64,000 nucleotides of DNA. Origin: Cantharellus purpuraceus (taxonomy: Eukaryota > Basidiomycota > Agaricomycetes > Cantharellales > Hydnaceae). Under the pieces are notes generated by a model that did no database searches, was not told the DNA's origin, and saw only the letters and a list, made by a program, of their open reading frames with translations. Each line of letters opens with the position of its first letter. Positions within the stretch are counted from its first letter, which is position 1. Position numbers and translations under genes: made by a program. Below, in pieces: positions 1 to 11,500 of this stretch. The stretch spans positions 1,550,001 through 1,614,000 of the forward strand of contig JALBUN010000048.1 in NCBI GenBank assembly GCA_025174535.1, read 5' to 3'.

Positions 1-1063
1 TCGTACCTAGCAATATTTACATTTTCCCAGCCAGGTCGAACGACAAGATATGTGAGGTATGTCTCTTCAGGAGAGCTTAGAAACGCGGCGCCAACCACAA
101 GTCGCCCGTACGTAGCGACAATGGTGCACTGTGTGGGTGTGTACTGTAACGAGTCTGATACTAAGAGGGTCAAATGAGGCTCAGAGCTATGTGGGACACA
201 ATGGTCGCAAATGCTGCTAACCGTCAATACCGGGCCAGAAAATTCGTGAAAGTAGGTCATGGATTTGAGAAAGATGAACGGGTTGGAGAGTGCTGTAATC
301 AATCGGAGCATGTATTGTGACTGGCATCTCTTCATCTGGACTGAGGCATTGAGGTAGGTATTTACAAAGGAGACACGAAATATCCGGTAAACTCACTGTC
401 TCCAAGAATAATGTAGCCTGATGTCAGATAACAGATCCATCCATGGTGCAGATGTTTCCCAGTCTCTGTGTATTGGGCGTTGGTGTTCCTCGTATGTTCC
501 ATGGGTTCCCAGCAGGCGAGATGCGAAGGATGACACGTATGGTGTTTTCCGAATGGAATACAGAGCCCATAATGTCTCTTCATTGGGGGCAGAGTATGAT
601 GGAAGTGGGGTTGGAAGTCTCAAAGTTTGGTGCTGAGGCTCTGGGTTCCGTAGGGCATCATATGAAAAGGTAGCGTTTTCTAACTTGACAAGCTAGCAGA
701 TATTGAGACACAAGAAATAATCAATACAAATTTCGTACCTTTCGGAGCTTGAGTCGTCTCTTGAGGATGGCTTCGCCAATAGTCCAAGTCTTTCTTCCTG
801 CGGCCGCGGTGTTCTCAAGCCACCCTCGAAGATCATTGACTTCCGACAATGTTAGAGGACGTAGTTTATTTTTCTGGTCATGCACAATCTGTGTGGGAAC
901 TGATTGGTGAAAAGGTTGCAGCACTTACATACGGATCAAGTTCTGAGTTGTCACTTAGAAGCTGCAGTCGTGCAGTCATATAACTTTCCTTTGGAAGGAT
1001 GTCATCGAAGTCGTGTTCCAGAAGCGGGCTTTCCAGGAGAGAGTGGAGAGATATCCCTGCCAT
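1..1063 (-). CDS. GNAT-family acetyltransferase, KAT14/CSRP2BP-like, 3' end cut by window edge
   Basis: The protein begins MAGISLHSLLES at 1063 and runs leftward off the window. Exon 1 ends in LDPY, followed by a gtaagt donor near 930. The next exon reads IVHDQKNKLRPLTLSEVNDL. Later exons contain LRLPTPLPSYSAPNEETLW, HAPIDYSTLQPVHLSQIHDL and the family hallmark FWPGID. A short intron (about 172-215) splits the codon after FWPGID and reading resumes as SDSLQYTPTQCTIVATYGR, then LTYLVVRPGWE. FWPGID followed by an acetyl-CoA fold segment with an RPGW motif is typical of CSRP2BP/KAT14 acetyltransferases, which in animals belong to the ATAC complex. Assignment to the family comes from these motifs; substrate and partners are inferred. 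The catalytic end is outside the window. It is divergent from the CLC gene, 234 bases away. Confidence 0.72.
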
Positions 1064-1297
1064 AGTAGCAGTCTTTGACGGTCGAGTAGACGTTCGAAGA
1101 GCTCTCCCTGAATTATTCTTGACTCGTTTACTTCGCCTCCCCGACTAAGCGCGTCAGCATTATTCAGTGTTTGACATCATAGATTGACCTACAGGCTCCC
1201 AGGAGTCATCAGCTCTCTCTGCACTATCGTTGAAGTTCATTGGGTAAATGCCGCGCAGTGATGCAGTCACGTCGTGAGTCACGCGTACTGTGGCTGT

Positions 1298-4200
1298 ATG
1301 GCAGACCCACCAGAAATTGAACTAGACGAGAACAGCGCTGGAGAATGGGCATTGGGTGACATTGCTACGTACGTCTCCACGCAATAGCCTGGAATTGACT
1401 GCAAATATTCAAGTATTGCAGGGTTTCGACGGGACGCGATAGATTGGGATGTGGAAGCCGTCCTCCATTGCCTCAATCACCTCGCCAAGGGTCACCATTT
1501 CAGGACGAGGAGCTTGATGAGCTTCACAGATTCTCGGATACCACGATCAAATATGAGGATGGCAATACCATCGGTGCGTTGCCAATCTTTCGAAGAGCTG
1601 AGCAGTCTTATGTGATTCCATATTTAGATTGGATACAGGAAGAAGCAGCAGAACGTCTACGGAAATACGAACTCGCATCCCATAGAGGACTTCGTGGCTT
1701 ACTGCTGCCTCTGTGGGATGCTTCCCGTGTGTGGCTTGTGCTGATAGGTCTGCATGAAACGTCGGTCGCGTCTCATGGATTTACAGGCTTTACAGGCACA
1801 GGTCTAGGGGTGGGGGTAATCGGCGGCTGGCTTGATGTTCTCGTTGAATGGTATGGAATCTTTATCAAATTCTTAATTTGATTCTATTGTTCCTGTATAG
1901 GCTGAGTGACCTTCGCCACGGTCGTTGCGCCTATGGATTCTTCTACAATCAAGTTGCATGCTGTAGTGGTCTTGACCGTGATTCAGTCTTTCTGTATATC
2001 ACAGGAAATGTTCTCTGATTTGCTCTATGTAGCTGGCGAGCTATGCCAACCGTGGATGAGCTGGAGCCAATGGTTTGGCTTGAGGTACATTTTTATGCAA
2101 TCAATGCTCCAGGCCACAGTATATGTGGGACTTGCTGTGAGTCGACGATGAATGATGCGACACGATCTTATCGATGTTTCCACCAGATTGCATTCGCTGG
2201 AAGTGCCGCAATTCTGGTGAAATCATACGCCCCGTAGTACGTATAGTCTATTATATAACCTAACGGTTCACTAAGTCAACCAGTGCTTTTCACACTGGGA
2301 GTAAGTTTGGTTCTATTGCAGCTATTTCGACCTAATTATGTATTTCGCTGCAGTCCCGGAGATCAAGGCTGTTCGTCGTGTTATTTCTGATTCCTCTTAC
2401 ATGTCTTATTGGATTTCACAGATACTCGGCGGATACGTCCTAGACGAATTTTTAGGACCTTGGACACTACTGATCAAGGCTGCTGGACTTGCCTTATCGG
2501 TAGCATCAGGTCTGTCTCTTGGGAAGGAGGTTGTTTGCGTCCTTGATTCGACTCGCCAACATCTCGCTGAACCTAGACTAGGGTCCTCTGGTTCATGTCA
2601 GTTGTGCAATGGCATATGTCTTGTCAGGCTTCTTTGAGGGTCTCCGCAACAATGAAGGTTTCTCAGGGCCTTTTTTTTTGCTGTACGCGTGCTGAGATCT
2701 GTTTCTGATAGCACAAAAAAGAAAAATGCTGGCGGCAGCTGCTGCAGCTGGTGTTTCTGTTGCATTTGGTAGTCCTCTTGGTGGAGTCCTTTTTGGTCTT
2801 GAAGGTATGTCAAGTGCTTGCCAGTGTCCTCAAGGCTTTGATCCTCTTCTTAGAGTTGGACACGTTTTCGGATGAGCATGTCGTATGGCGCGCGTTTGTG
2901 ACGTCTGCGATCGCTGCAGTTGCACTGCAATATGTCGATCCTTTCGGCACGTCCAAACTTGTCCTCTTTCAGGTGTGGTCAGACTAATAACAATAAAAGA
3001 ATGATATAAGCTGAATAATGAAACTATTTGGAAGGTGACAGCCACGAAGGAGCCCTGGAAAGCATTCGAACTCGTTTGTCTCAGTTTTGTTACGGTCGGG
3101 GCTGGGACTGATTGAACCTATTCTAGGTACCGTGGTTGGCGCTAGGAGTCATCGGAGTCAATCACCCTATGTGGCTTCCAAGGCCGTAACTGACATGTTA
3201 TTCTTAGGGCATCCTCGGTGCCTTCCTCATTAAGCTGAACGTGGCAGCTGCAGTATACCGAAGGAACAGCATAATCTCAGAATGGCCGCTCCTAGAAGTT
3301 GTCGCTGTCGCGGGCGCGACGGCCTCCCTCAGTTACTTAGTTATCTTCACTAGGTAAGAGAATACGCACTGTACTCGCTCGTCATGTCATCCATCATGTA
3401 ATTATGGCAGAGTGCAAACTTCAGAGCTTGTTTCTAACTTGTTCTTGGAGTGTGATCCTTTGAAGGGAGATTGGCACGGATTGTGCAAGTGAGTTGGGGG
3501 GTCTGCTTCGCTTGCCTTCTAGCTAAAAATTTGCCCCACCAGTCCCAATGCGTATCTTCAAAATATATTCTTACTCCTTGTGACAGCGGCGATCAAGTTT
3601 GGCTTGACTGCCTACACGTTCGGTTTAAAGGTATGTTATAGATTAGTACACACGCACGTCAGCCCGACATCCATACCTTTGTAGGTTCCAGCAGGCATAT
3701 TTCTGCCTACAATTGCAATCGGAGCTTCTTTAGGTCGTGCCATGGGTTTGCTTGTGTCCGTTTCTGTTCTTTTTTATAAAAAACTTTCAGTAACGTCGAC
3801 CGTCTGGCTTTCAGACAAGCCGTACACCATTCATATCCATCGGCTTGGGTGTTCTCAGCTTGTCCCCCAGATCCCAGTGCACGTTGCATCTCACTTGGTT
3901 TCTATGCTGTCATTGGTGCTTCGGCCCTGTTGGGTGGGGTGACTAGAATGACTAGTATGTCACCCCGTAATTGACAATGTTGCCGATGCCCCTCACTCAT
4001 GCCAATACAATAGTTTCGTTGGTAGTGATTTTATTCGAGGTACATATCATATATTTTCATCATTTAATAGAAGTGGCTGACGCTAGACAGTTGACGGGAG
4101 CCCTCAGTCATGTTCTTCCAATCATGCTTGTCGTGATGGTATCGAAATGGGTCGGGGATGCGTGTGGGAAGGAGGGCATTTACACGGCTTGGATTACTCT

Positions 4201-4918
4201 CCGGGCATATCCATGGCTCGCTCCAATTGAACACCGGGACCACGGAGCGGCAGCATCCACTATCATGACGCCAGTGAAAAGGCTTATAACAATCAATGGT
4301 GTCAAGAGCTCGTTAAGTGACCTTGGTTCATAGTCATTTCTCCTAGTTGCCTGGTTGCTCAATACGAGATCATGGTCTAGACGCTATCATCAAGACTTAT
4401 GATTATTACGGATTTCCTGTGGTAGATGGTGAAAAACTCTTGGGCTTTGTCACTCGCGACAAACTTCGTCTCGCGTTAGGTATGTATCGTTGTGTAATGT
4501 ATCCGCTCGACTATGCATTCAAATTTTGTTACAGGCCCGTTAATTGCAGAACGCAGCAATGGTGGTGAGGCCTCGTGCACGTTCCTGCGGCACGCCTATC
4601 CCTTTTCTGGTATAACTCTATCATCGACATTAGAGAGAGCGCCAATGCAATTTCGAAGTGGAATGGCACAAGAGCTGGTGGTCAGCATATTCCAGAGACT
4701 GGTAAGCTTTCGCTATCAACTTACACGTATACCTCAGTAGTTTCACCTCTTTCCAGAACTTAAGATATGCACTATTCTCCAGTGCGGGAAGACTAACTGG
4801 GTTAATAACAAAGCGGGACGTGGTTCGTTTACTGATGACCCATTACGAGGACACTCCTGCTGGTGCGCTCGCGCGTGATGGTAAAGGTGTCGATCATGAA
4901 TGGAATGTTCAGTGGTGA
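1298..4918 (+). CDS. CLC-family chloride channel or chloride/proton exchanger with C-terminal CBS domains
   Basis: The start is [20 protein letters not shown] at 1298. Splicing gives an N-terminal cytosolic part ending [15 protein letters not shown], then the membrane core. Visible CLC signatures are YAFHTGIPEIKA (filter loop), [36 protein letters not shown] (gating glutamate in GKEGP), [38 protein letters not shown] and [21 protein letters not shown]. Two CBS domains follow ([19 protein letters not shown], then [15 protein letters not shown]). The gene has more than ten small introns and a 17-base microexon at 2284-2300. The GKEGP glutamate is the residue that gates transport in exchangers of this family. 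The usual GSGIP filter reads HTGIP here. The protein probably acts in endomembranes or the plasma membrane like yeast Gef1; the location is inferred. It ends with a TGA at 4916-4918. Confidence 0.9.
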
Positions 4919-5062
4919 AATAATGAATTATACAATACTGTATTTAAATTAGAACTTTTCAAGGTAAAGAGGTCGGTAAAAGTTAGAACTGCAATAGGTG
5001 ATGTAAGCAGGCGTGGTAATTGCGACGCGACAGCCCGTAATCTATCTATCCACCCATCCACC

Positions 5063-6394
5063 ATGTCGCTACAGAGCGACCTTGCATCAGGGTCTCAGTT
5101 TCTGTCACCCCACAAAACACCTTCGCGACAAACACTCTCTTCTAGACGTTCTAAATCGTCTTTACATGGCGATGGTGCCACACGGGGAACTAGTCTCGCA
5201 CACGAGCTCGCCGCAGCGCTCATGCCGGAGCCAAGTGCAGGCTCCCGGCTATTAGCTGACGAATTTGGCATCGAATTCGATGAAGGGGCGGAAGGTATTG
5301 AGGAAGATTCAGAGCAACACGACGCGCCGCCTGAGATGGTGGTGAGCGACGCGATGGACAGCACTTTCCGACAGTCTTCCGAATGGGCATCCAATGGCGA
5401 CGCGTTTGCAGATACCAAGACATCACAGGGTGGCTTTGATGTGCGACAGGCACTCCATGATCCGTTAACAATACTCAGCAAGGACCTCGAAACTACTGAT
5501 TTATTTATTGCGAATCTACGTCGGATGGACACTGATCCTTCATCCACAACAACGCACTTAGGCTCTTCAGCATTTGAACCACCCTTAGAGAGACTAGCAT
5601 CGGATGTTATACGACGGATAAATGACAGTGCTCGAGAGCGGGAAGGACAGGTGCGCGAGCTCCGGGAATTTGAAAAAGAGTTCAGACGGATTGCTGGTCA
5701 AGCCGGCGGCAATGATATACTTGGAGAGTTGGATGAGCTGGAGGAAGTGGTCGGATTCCCTGACGAGCCGAAGGAGAAGGAGTCAAAGTTAGAGAGTGGC
5801 CCTGATAACTTGCCACCTGTGGTGGAAGAAGAAGAGCCGATCGGACGACGAGATGCCAGCACAGACTGGGAGTTAGATCCAAATAGGGTCTTAGGGGACG
5901 AGGATGGTTTGGATTACGGTGACTCCGACCGACCAGAATCACCCTCGCCAGCGAAGGAATCCTCCCCTTTACCTCCACCACCACTTTCTGGCGTTCCTAC
6001 CCCCGCCAGCACAGTCACTCAACTTGCATATATGAGGTCGATTACACAGTCCCTAATACAATCCCTCACCACAGTCGTCGAGCATACCCAAGTGACTGGT
6101 GCCGCTACCGCCGAGGCGGGGCGCAAGATTCGCGCTCTTAAGAACAAGCTTGGAGGATGGCGCGCCGAATCGGAGAGCGCAGAGCGAAGCATGGAGAAGA
6201 TAGAAAAGTGGGAGGCTGCAGGTGGCATGAGTTCGCCTTTGTTGGAGAGTGGCTCATCTACTGGGTCGCCGAATGGGATTGGGCACGGAAAAGGTTTGAG
6301 GATGAAGCAAATCATGCAAGAGGAGCTAAGTGCTTTTGAGCTTGTGCTTGCGGAGGCAGGCAGGAGAACACAAGCTATAATGGTCGCATCCTGA
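5063..6394 (+). CDS. Uncharacterised acidic coiled-coil protein, 443 aa
   Basis: This is a single uninterrupted frame from ATG 5063 (context ccaccATG) to TGA 6394, unusual among the intron-rich neighbours. I do not recognise a domain. The N-terminal 60 residues are Ser/Thr-rich and basic (SLQSDLASGSQFLSPHKTPS). An acidic stretch follows (FDEGAEGIEEDSEQ). Around residues 175-240 there is a charged, probably helical segment (RRINDSAREREGQVRELREF). The middle is Pro/Ser-rich, and the C-terminal 110 residues are again helical and charged (AEAGRKIRALKNKLGGWRAE, then ELSAFELVLAEAGRRTQAI). No signal peptide or membrane segment is apparent. The layout suggests a cytosolic or nuclear scaffold or adaptor. 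It lies 144 bases downstream of the CLC gene in the same direction and converges on the methyltransferase gene. Confidence 0.8.
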   Translation: MSLQSDLASGSQFLSPHKTPSRQTLSSRRSKSSLHGDGATRGTSLAHELAAALMPEPSAGSRLLADEFGIEFDEGAEGIEEDSEQHDAPPEMVVSDAMDSTFRQSSEWASNGDAFADTKTSQGGFDVRQALHDPLTILSKDLETTDLFIANLRRMDTDPSSTTTHLGSSAFEPPLERLASDVIRRINDSAREREGQVRELREFEKEFRRIAGQAGGNDILGELDELEEVVGFPDEPKEKESKLESGPDNLPPVVEEEEPIGRRDASTDWELDPNRVLGDEDGLDYGDSDRPESPSPAKESSPLPPPPLSGVPTPASTVTQLAYMRSITQSLIQSLTTVVEHTQVTGAATAEAGRKIRALKNKLGGWRAESESAERSMEKIEKWEAAGGMSSPLLESGSSTGSPNGIGHGKGLRMKQIMQEELSAFELVLAEAGRRTQAIMVAS

Positions 6395-6558
6395 GGACCC
6401 CATCGACCATTTGTTGCATATTTGTCTATGATTTTATTACGGAATTCGCCTAGATTCTCGGCTTCCGTTCATCGCATTTTTGTTTGCATTACCAGTCTCA
6501 TTGTCTTATATTCCTTGCGCCATATAATGATATCCTTCACGACGGAATGACGCACAAT

Positions 6559-8264
6559 TCAGAACAAAAATTTCACATTCTGGTAATAATCCAACAAAGG
6601 GTTTTCTCCATTTCTCAGTTGCGTGCCTGAGATCGTTGCGTATGTCTCCATGAATTCTCGATGTGTGAACACGCTCGATTTGCGCCCCCCGACGGGGAGG
6701 CCACTCGCTGACGTGACAGAATCCCCTGGGGGTCTTCTATCATGTGAGAAAAAGAAATTAGCCCCCAAATCGACAGGGGAAGAGCTGGTAAGCAGTGGTG
6801 AGGCGCGATTGCCTTCGAGGGCGGGGGGGCGGGGTTTCGCCATGATATGCTCGTACATATCTCGAAGGACCTTAAAAGGCGTCGGGAAGAAAATATCAAA
6901 ATATCCTTGTTTGACGAGGAGGGTTGAACATGGAATCATGGTGTCTCGAACACGGGTTTGCACAACTGGCGCGTTGTGACCCGGGATCGTATCCGGAAGC
7001 GTGTCAAAGTCTGAGAGAAGTAGGCGATGGCGGGGAAATTTGTCCCGGAGGATACTGAGCAGCTGAAAGAGACGAGTGGGGATGTATTCGGGTTTGGTGA
7101 GGTTGGGTGCGAAAGGGAGAGAGGCCCGGAGACGACGGAGTGTTGGTGAGGATGACGGTATGACAGGTGAAACGTGTCCAGTTTCTTCACGTAAGCTGAG
7201 GAAACGGACAATGAGACTATCTGAGATGGGTTCGTAGAGCTGATTGAAATCCCCCCATTCGTCGATGGTCACGAGAGCTTGAAAAGGTTGCCGTGTTTCT
7301 ATTGAGTAACGAATCTCGTCATGGGCAAAATTATCCTTCATTAGGGCAGAAACCACGGGCCTCAATAGATGTTAAAGACTGATGCAAGTGAGATACTTAC
7401 AATCACTTCTAATGCAATGAAGAAACATGTTGAATTGTCACGAGTGTCCCAGTCAAAGATGCTTTTGTTGAAGACTCGAACTCCGGGATGGGTCTCAGTC
7501 AGTCTGTTCCGTTGCAATTCTGCCAACTGGGGACTAATCTCGATAATATTGTATCTTACTCGCTCATATACCTCTGGTGGATGTTCGTCACGAACATAAT
7601 CGAGTATGTCGCATGCGAGAGTGCCGTTGCCAGCGCCGATTTCATAAATCACCAAATCGTCATAAGGATAGCTTTTGAGCATATATTCGGAGAGAATACA
7701 TTGAGCAATGGCTTGACCATACCAAGGCTAATAAGGAGGAGGTGGGCAACAGAAACATCACTGGTGTATCAGTCAATGCAGGAAGACGTGATGAACAAGT
7801 TAGACCTTGAATAACTCCGTTGGAGTGTGCCATACTTGTCTCCCTGGACCTCGTCCATCTGACCGGTAGTCGCCGTACCGTGTAAATATGTGGTTTTCTA
7901 GATCCTGTGGGTCGCGTATTGATGCAAAATCAAGAGGCTCTTTTGATGAGAAGATGACGGCCTGCTTGGAGAAGTAGCCATAATGGAGGTTATATAACGA
8001 GTCATCAATGAAGTCTCGGACAAGCATCTTGACTTTCTTGGGAACATCTTTCGATCTGGCGAGTTGGGCTGCTGTGACACGCTCAAACTGGGAATAGTCA
8101 GTGTTGTCACTTTCGAATACAGAGCGATTGTAATTGAGTTTGTCAGGACCATGCTGGACTCGTGGGCCCAGACGAGAAAAAGAACGATGCAACCTCCGGG
8201 GGGACCATAAGGAAGGATCCCACACTCGAACGCGCATACGGTTACTGATTGGAAAAGCCCCCAA
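6559..8264 (-). CDS. MidA/NDUFAF7-family SAM-dependent methyltransferase, probably mitochondrial
   Basis: There are three exons. The first starts at 8264 or, more likely, at the in-frame ATG at 8237, which opens an Arg-rich leader (MRVRVWDPSLWSPRRLHRSF) resembling a mitochondrial presequence. It continues through YGYFSKQAVIF and FTRYGDYRSDGRGPGRQVWH. Exon 2 reads PWYGQAIAQCILSEYML, then the SAM-binding motif LVIYEIGAGNGTLACDIL and IIEISPQLAELQ, ending FIALEVI. An intron (about 7342-7382) joins this to DNFAHDEIRYSIETRQPFQA. The last exon runs to the TAA at 6559. The glycine-rich EIGAGNG loop and the EVIDNFAHD segment fit the PF02636 family, whose member NDUFAF7 methylates a complex I subunit during assembly. 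That substrate is inferred for this protein. It is convergent with the upstream gene, 164 bases away. Confidence 0.75.
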
Positions 8265-8595
8265 GTAGCAGTAATAGACTTGAGTCGTATATCACGTGAC
8301 TCCAGTCTGCTAGCGATGGAAACCATCTAATGCTCATTTCAAAGCAATATCGTCTGTCCAGTGTACACGATCCAATATCATTCTGTCAATTTTCATAGAA
8401 CCTCCACTGGAAATTTGCTTCCGACATAACAGTGTTATTTAGTCAAGGTTCCAATGCCAGAGAGGGTCACCAGGGGAGGTACTAATCGTAGGCGGGATGT
8501 TCAGACCTCTCTCTATAGGCATATCCCTTACATTTAGAGTCGTTATTGACCGTCGTAAGCGTACCTGCGAGCAAAGATTCAGTCACTGACACGAG
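8265..8595. other. Intergenic spacer
   Basis: About 330 bases lie between the methyltransferase start and the MMS19 stop, both on the minus strand. It should hold the methyltransferase promoter and the MMS19 3' end. No further gene or repeat is visible. Confidence 0.5.
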
Positions 8596-11500
8596 CTATC
8601 TAGGAACCCACCAATTTGCCCTGAGTGGATGGAAGGAGTGAGAAGACAGGCTTAAAGTGATATGAAGGCTAATGCTAATATTACCTGGCGTCCACAGCTT
8701 CTTTCCGCACCTCCCGTTTGGGATCATCCAGACACTTGCCAAGCTCACGGATAACTTGGGGTTTGTACGGATGGAGGACCTCATACCGCACGACTTGTGG
8801 CAGGGTACCTAGGTAGCGCAAAGCAACCATGCGTAGATGCTGTGCATATCTTTAGCGACAAGTCAGATTCGATGAAGAACCCTACGCTGGATGATTGCTC
8901 CTGCACCCGGCTGTTCTTGAGCATCGCTGTAACGAGACTTGGTGCATGTCCTGACACAGCAGTCTGAACAAGCTCCCCAGACGTAGTGTGCGCTGCACTC
9001 TGTAGTGTCTCGATGACATCGGCACGCATATTTATATCCGGCAGGTCAAGCCCCCGAAGTAAAAGCGGCATGAGCTATAGCAACAGCTGAATAGGTTTTT
9101 CTCCCACGATGAGAACTTGACTCACTCTGGGCATCTCATGTGAATACATCGTCTTCGGGATGGATTTAATAAGGGATGCTAAGGCGACCAGGTATGGAGT
9201 TTGCTGAGCAGTAGCTACCGGTGGATAATAAACGAGTAGCTTTTAGCACAGAAGGTGAGCTCACAATAATTCGACTCTACACCATCCACAATACGAGGAA
9301 GGACTGAGGTGAAGAACTTCTGTGTCGATAAGATCTTCGTAACAGGCGAGCGACTCAGTATCGTCACGAACACTTATACATATCTATGCTCACTCTCGAA
9401 ACAGAGAAATTCTTCTTTGTCAAAATGTCCCGCCTGCCACCACATATTTCCCCGATTGCTTTAGCTGCATCCCAACTTAAGGATGTGTCAGTGAAGAGCC
9501 TGAAAAGCCCATCCACATAGACCTTGACCAGATCATGATTGCGAACCGCTAACGCTTTAGTTAGCTCCGAAAACAAGTAAATATTTCTGCTGCTCTTGGA
9601 AACAGTGCTGAAGAATCTCACCCACGTCCAGATTTGAACAGCTCGACGACGCCTATCCAGCGATATGCTTGACTCGATTATGTTGTGGTTCCAGAACGTG
9701 TCGTTCTGTGCTGATATAAAGGTTTTCAGTTCTGTGAAAGATGGTCAGATCGGAAATAGACACCGGGGAGAATTACTAACCTTCCGCATGTTTGTTGACA
9801 ATTGATGAAATTATCTGTATCACTGACATGGCCTGGGTGTCATTTACAGCACAATCTAGGGCCCAGTTGGATAATCTAGAAAGGAACGTTGTCTCGTCTT
9901 CTACAGGCAAACAGACCTATTCATTTGTTCAAAGCTTTGTAAGCGGCGTGTGTCAAATTATCTTACCTCCCTACGAAATGCTATGACCGGCGCAGCAAAC
10001 AGCGGGACAAGTGCCTTTTGTGTTGTGCTAGCTTGGGACTGCAAATCAACATTAGTATTAAGACTATTACTTCTGAGAAGAACAAACGTCAAACGGCCTG
10101 AAAATAACTGCAGGTGGGATTGGCTGATGTCCATCTGCAATTGCTTGCACCTTCCCATCAAAATAAGCGCTGAACAACGACGTTGCGAAAGTCTGTTGAC
10201 TCCTATGGCCTGCGTTAACTCTGGTTTCGAGATAAAGTGAAAATGCCCACTCATAGGGAATGGTCTGCATGATCTGCTGTACGATCCTGGATCCTGCCTG
10301 AATTAGTCGTGGATGCCTTGCGACAGCTGTTGTCGTATCCGCTTGCTCTCCGACAATTGAAGCGTGGATGAACAGGTTGTATAACCTAGGGACAAGCCGG
10401 CCGAGATACTTGGGTATGTCGGCGTGACCAGCCTCAACTTTCTTGGTGAGAACATTAGAGAGGCTAGAAAGAATGAAGTGTGCATATGCAGTGTTCACTT
10501 CCTGGTCCGAAGGAGATTTTAAAACGGAGGCGCAAACGAGGTCAAGCTTGGTTGAGAGTCGAATGACAAGAGTCTCAAATAGTGGAGGGGTTGTACAGAG
10601 AGTTGCTAGGTTAGTTAGGATTCGTCGATACTGGGCGTGCTCTGCATAAGCTTCAGCTGATGGAGCGGTGTCTGGAAGAGAGCTGAAAAGTAGAGGCAGC
10701 GTCGTCTCCTCAACATGCCTTGGTGTAACAAGTGACACAGCTGACAAAACATCAAGAGCAGCGGCACTGTGATCTGTTCAACCGAAATGAACACGTCATA
10801 GATCGATGTACTCACCCAACGTCGCTTAGCTCTTGGCTATCAGTCAACATCTCGTTGATGCTGTGGACCACGTATCCTAGCTCATCATTAGTCAATAGTC
10901 CAGACGTCTTCACCATAGCATTAAGGCCCATTAATGCTGAAGAAGTCGAGTTGTCGGTCTTCAAACCAACCGTGAAGACGCCAAGGACTTCATCTTTGAA
11001 TCGATCCAGAGGTTTCTCTGCTTCATATGAACGAGCCTCATCAGCACCTGGCAGCGTGAAAATATCGCACAAGGCACGGATGATGGTTTCTAAAGCGGCG
11101 AGAGTTGCTGGACGATTGGAGATTTCGGCTGGGTCACGGAAAAGTTGAATGAGATGTGGGATCGCTTGTGAGACAGTATAACGGGTGATGAAGGCTAGTG
11201 AAAAAAATGGACTACATCAGTTGTCCGATCATGTAAAATAAGCTTCAACTAACGTGTTGTCTTGGCGAGAGCAGCAAGAACCTTAATGGCAGGTTTAGCC
11301 TTGCTCTTCTCTGGCTCTTTCAACACTTCAAGGCATTCCTCTACAATATGTTTTCCTAGCCCTTCTGGAGCGTCACCTGCATCATCTACGGACGCATAAA
11401 TCACCCGAATCAGTGTCTGTGTCGTCTCCAATGCATTATCTGCAGTCTCAGGGTCTATTGGTTGAAATATCTAGATGCGTGCAGGGACAGCGAAGAGGAA

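Noticed and set aside
2300..2360. Apparent loss of the CLC filter motif (frame reads YFAAVPEIK with no GSG)
   Set aside because: That frame runs through an intron; using the 2301-2353 intron and the 2284-2300 exon restores YAFHTGIPEIK.
5095..5547. 150-codon antisense frame within the acidic coiled-coil gene
   Set aside because: Composition mirrors the sense strand; no start context, splicing or family feature.
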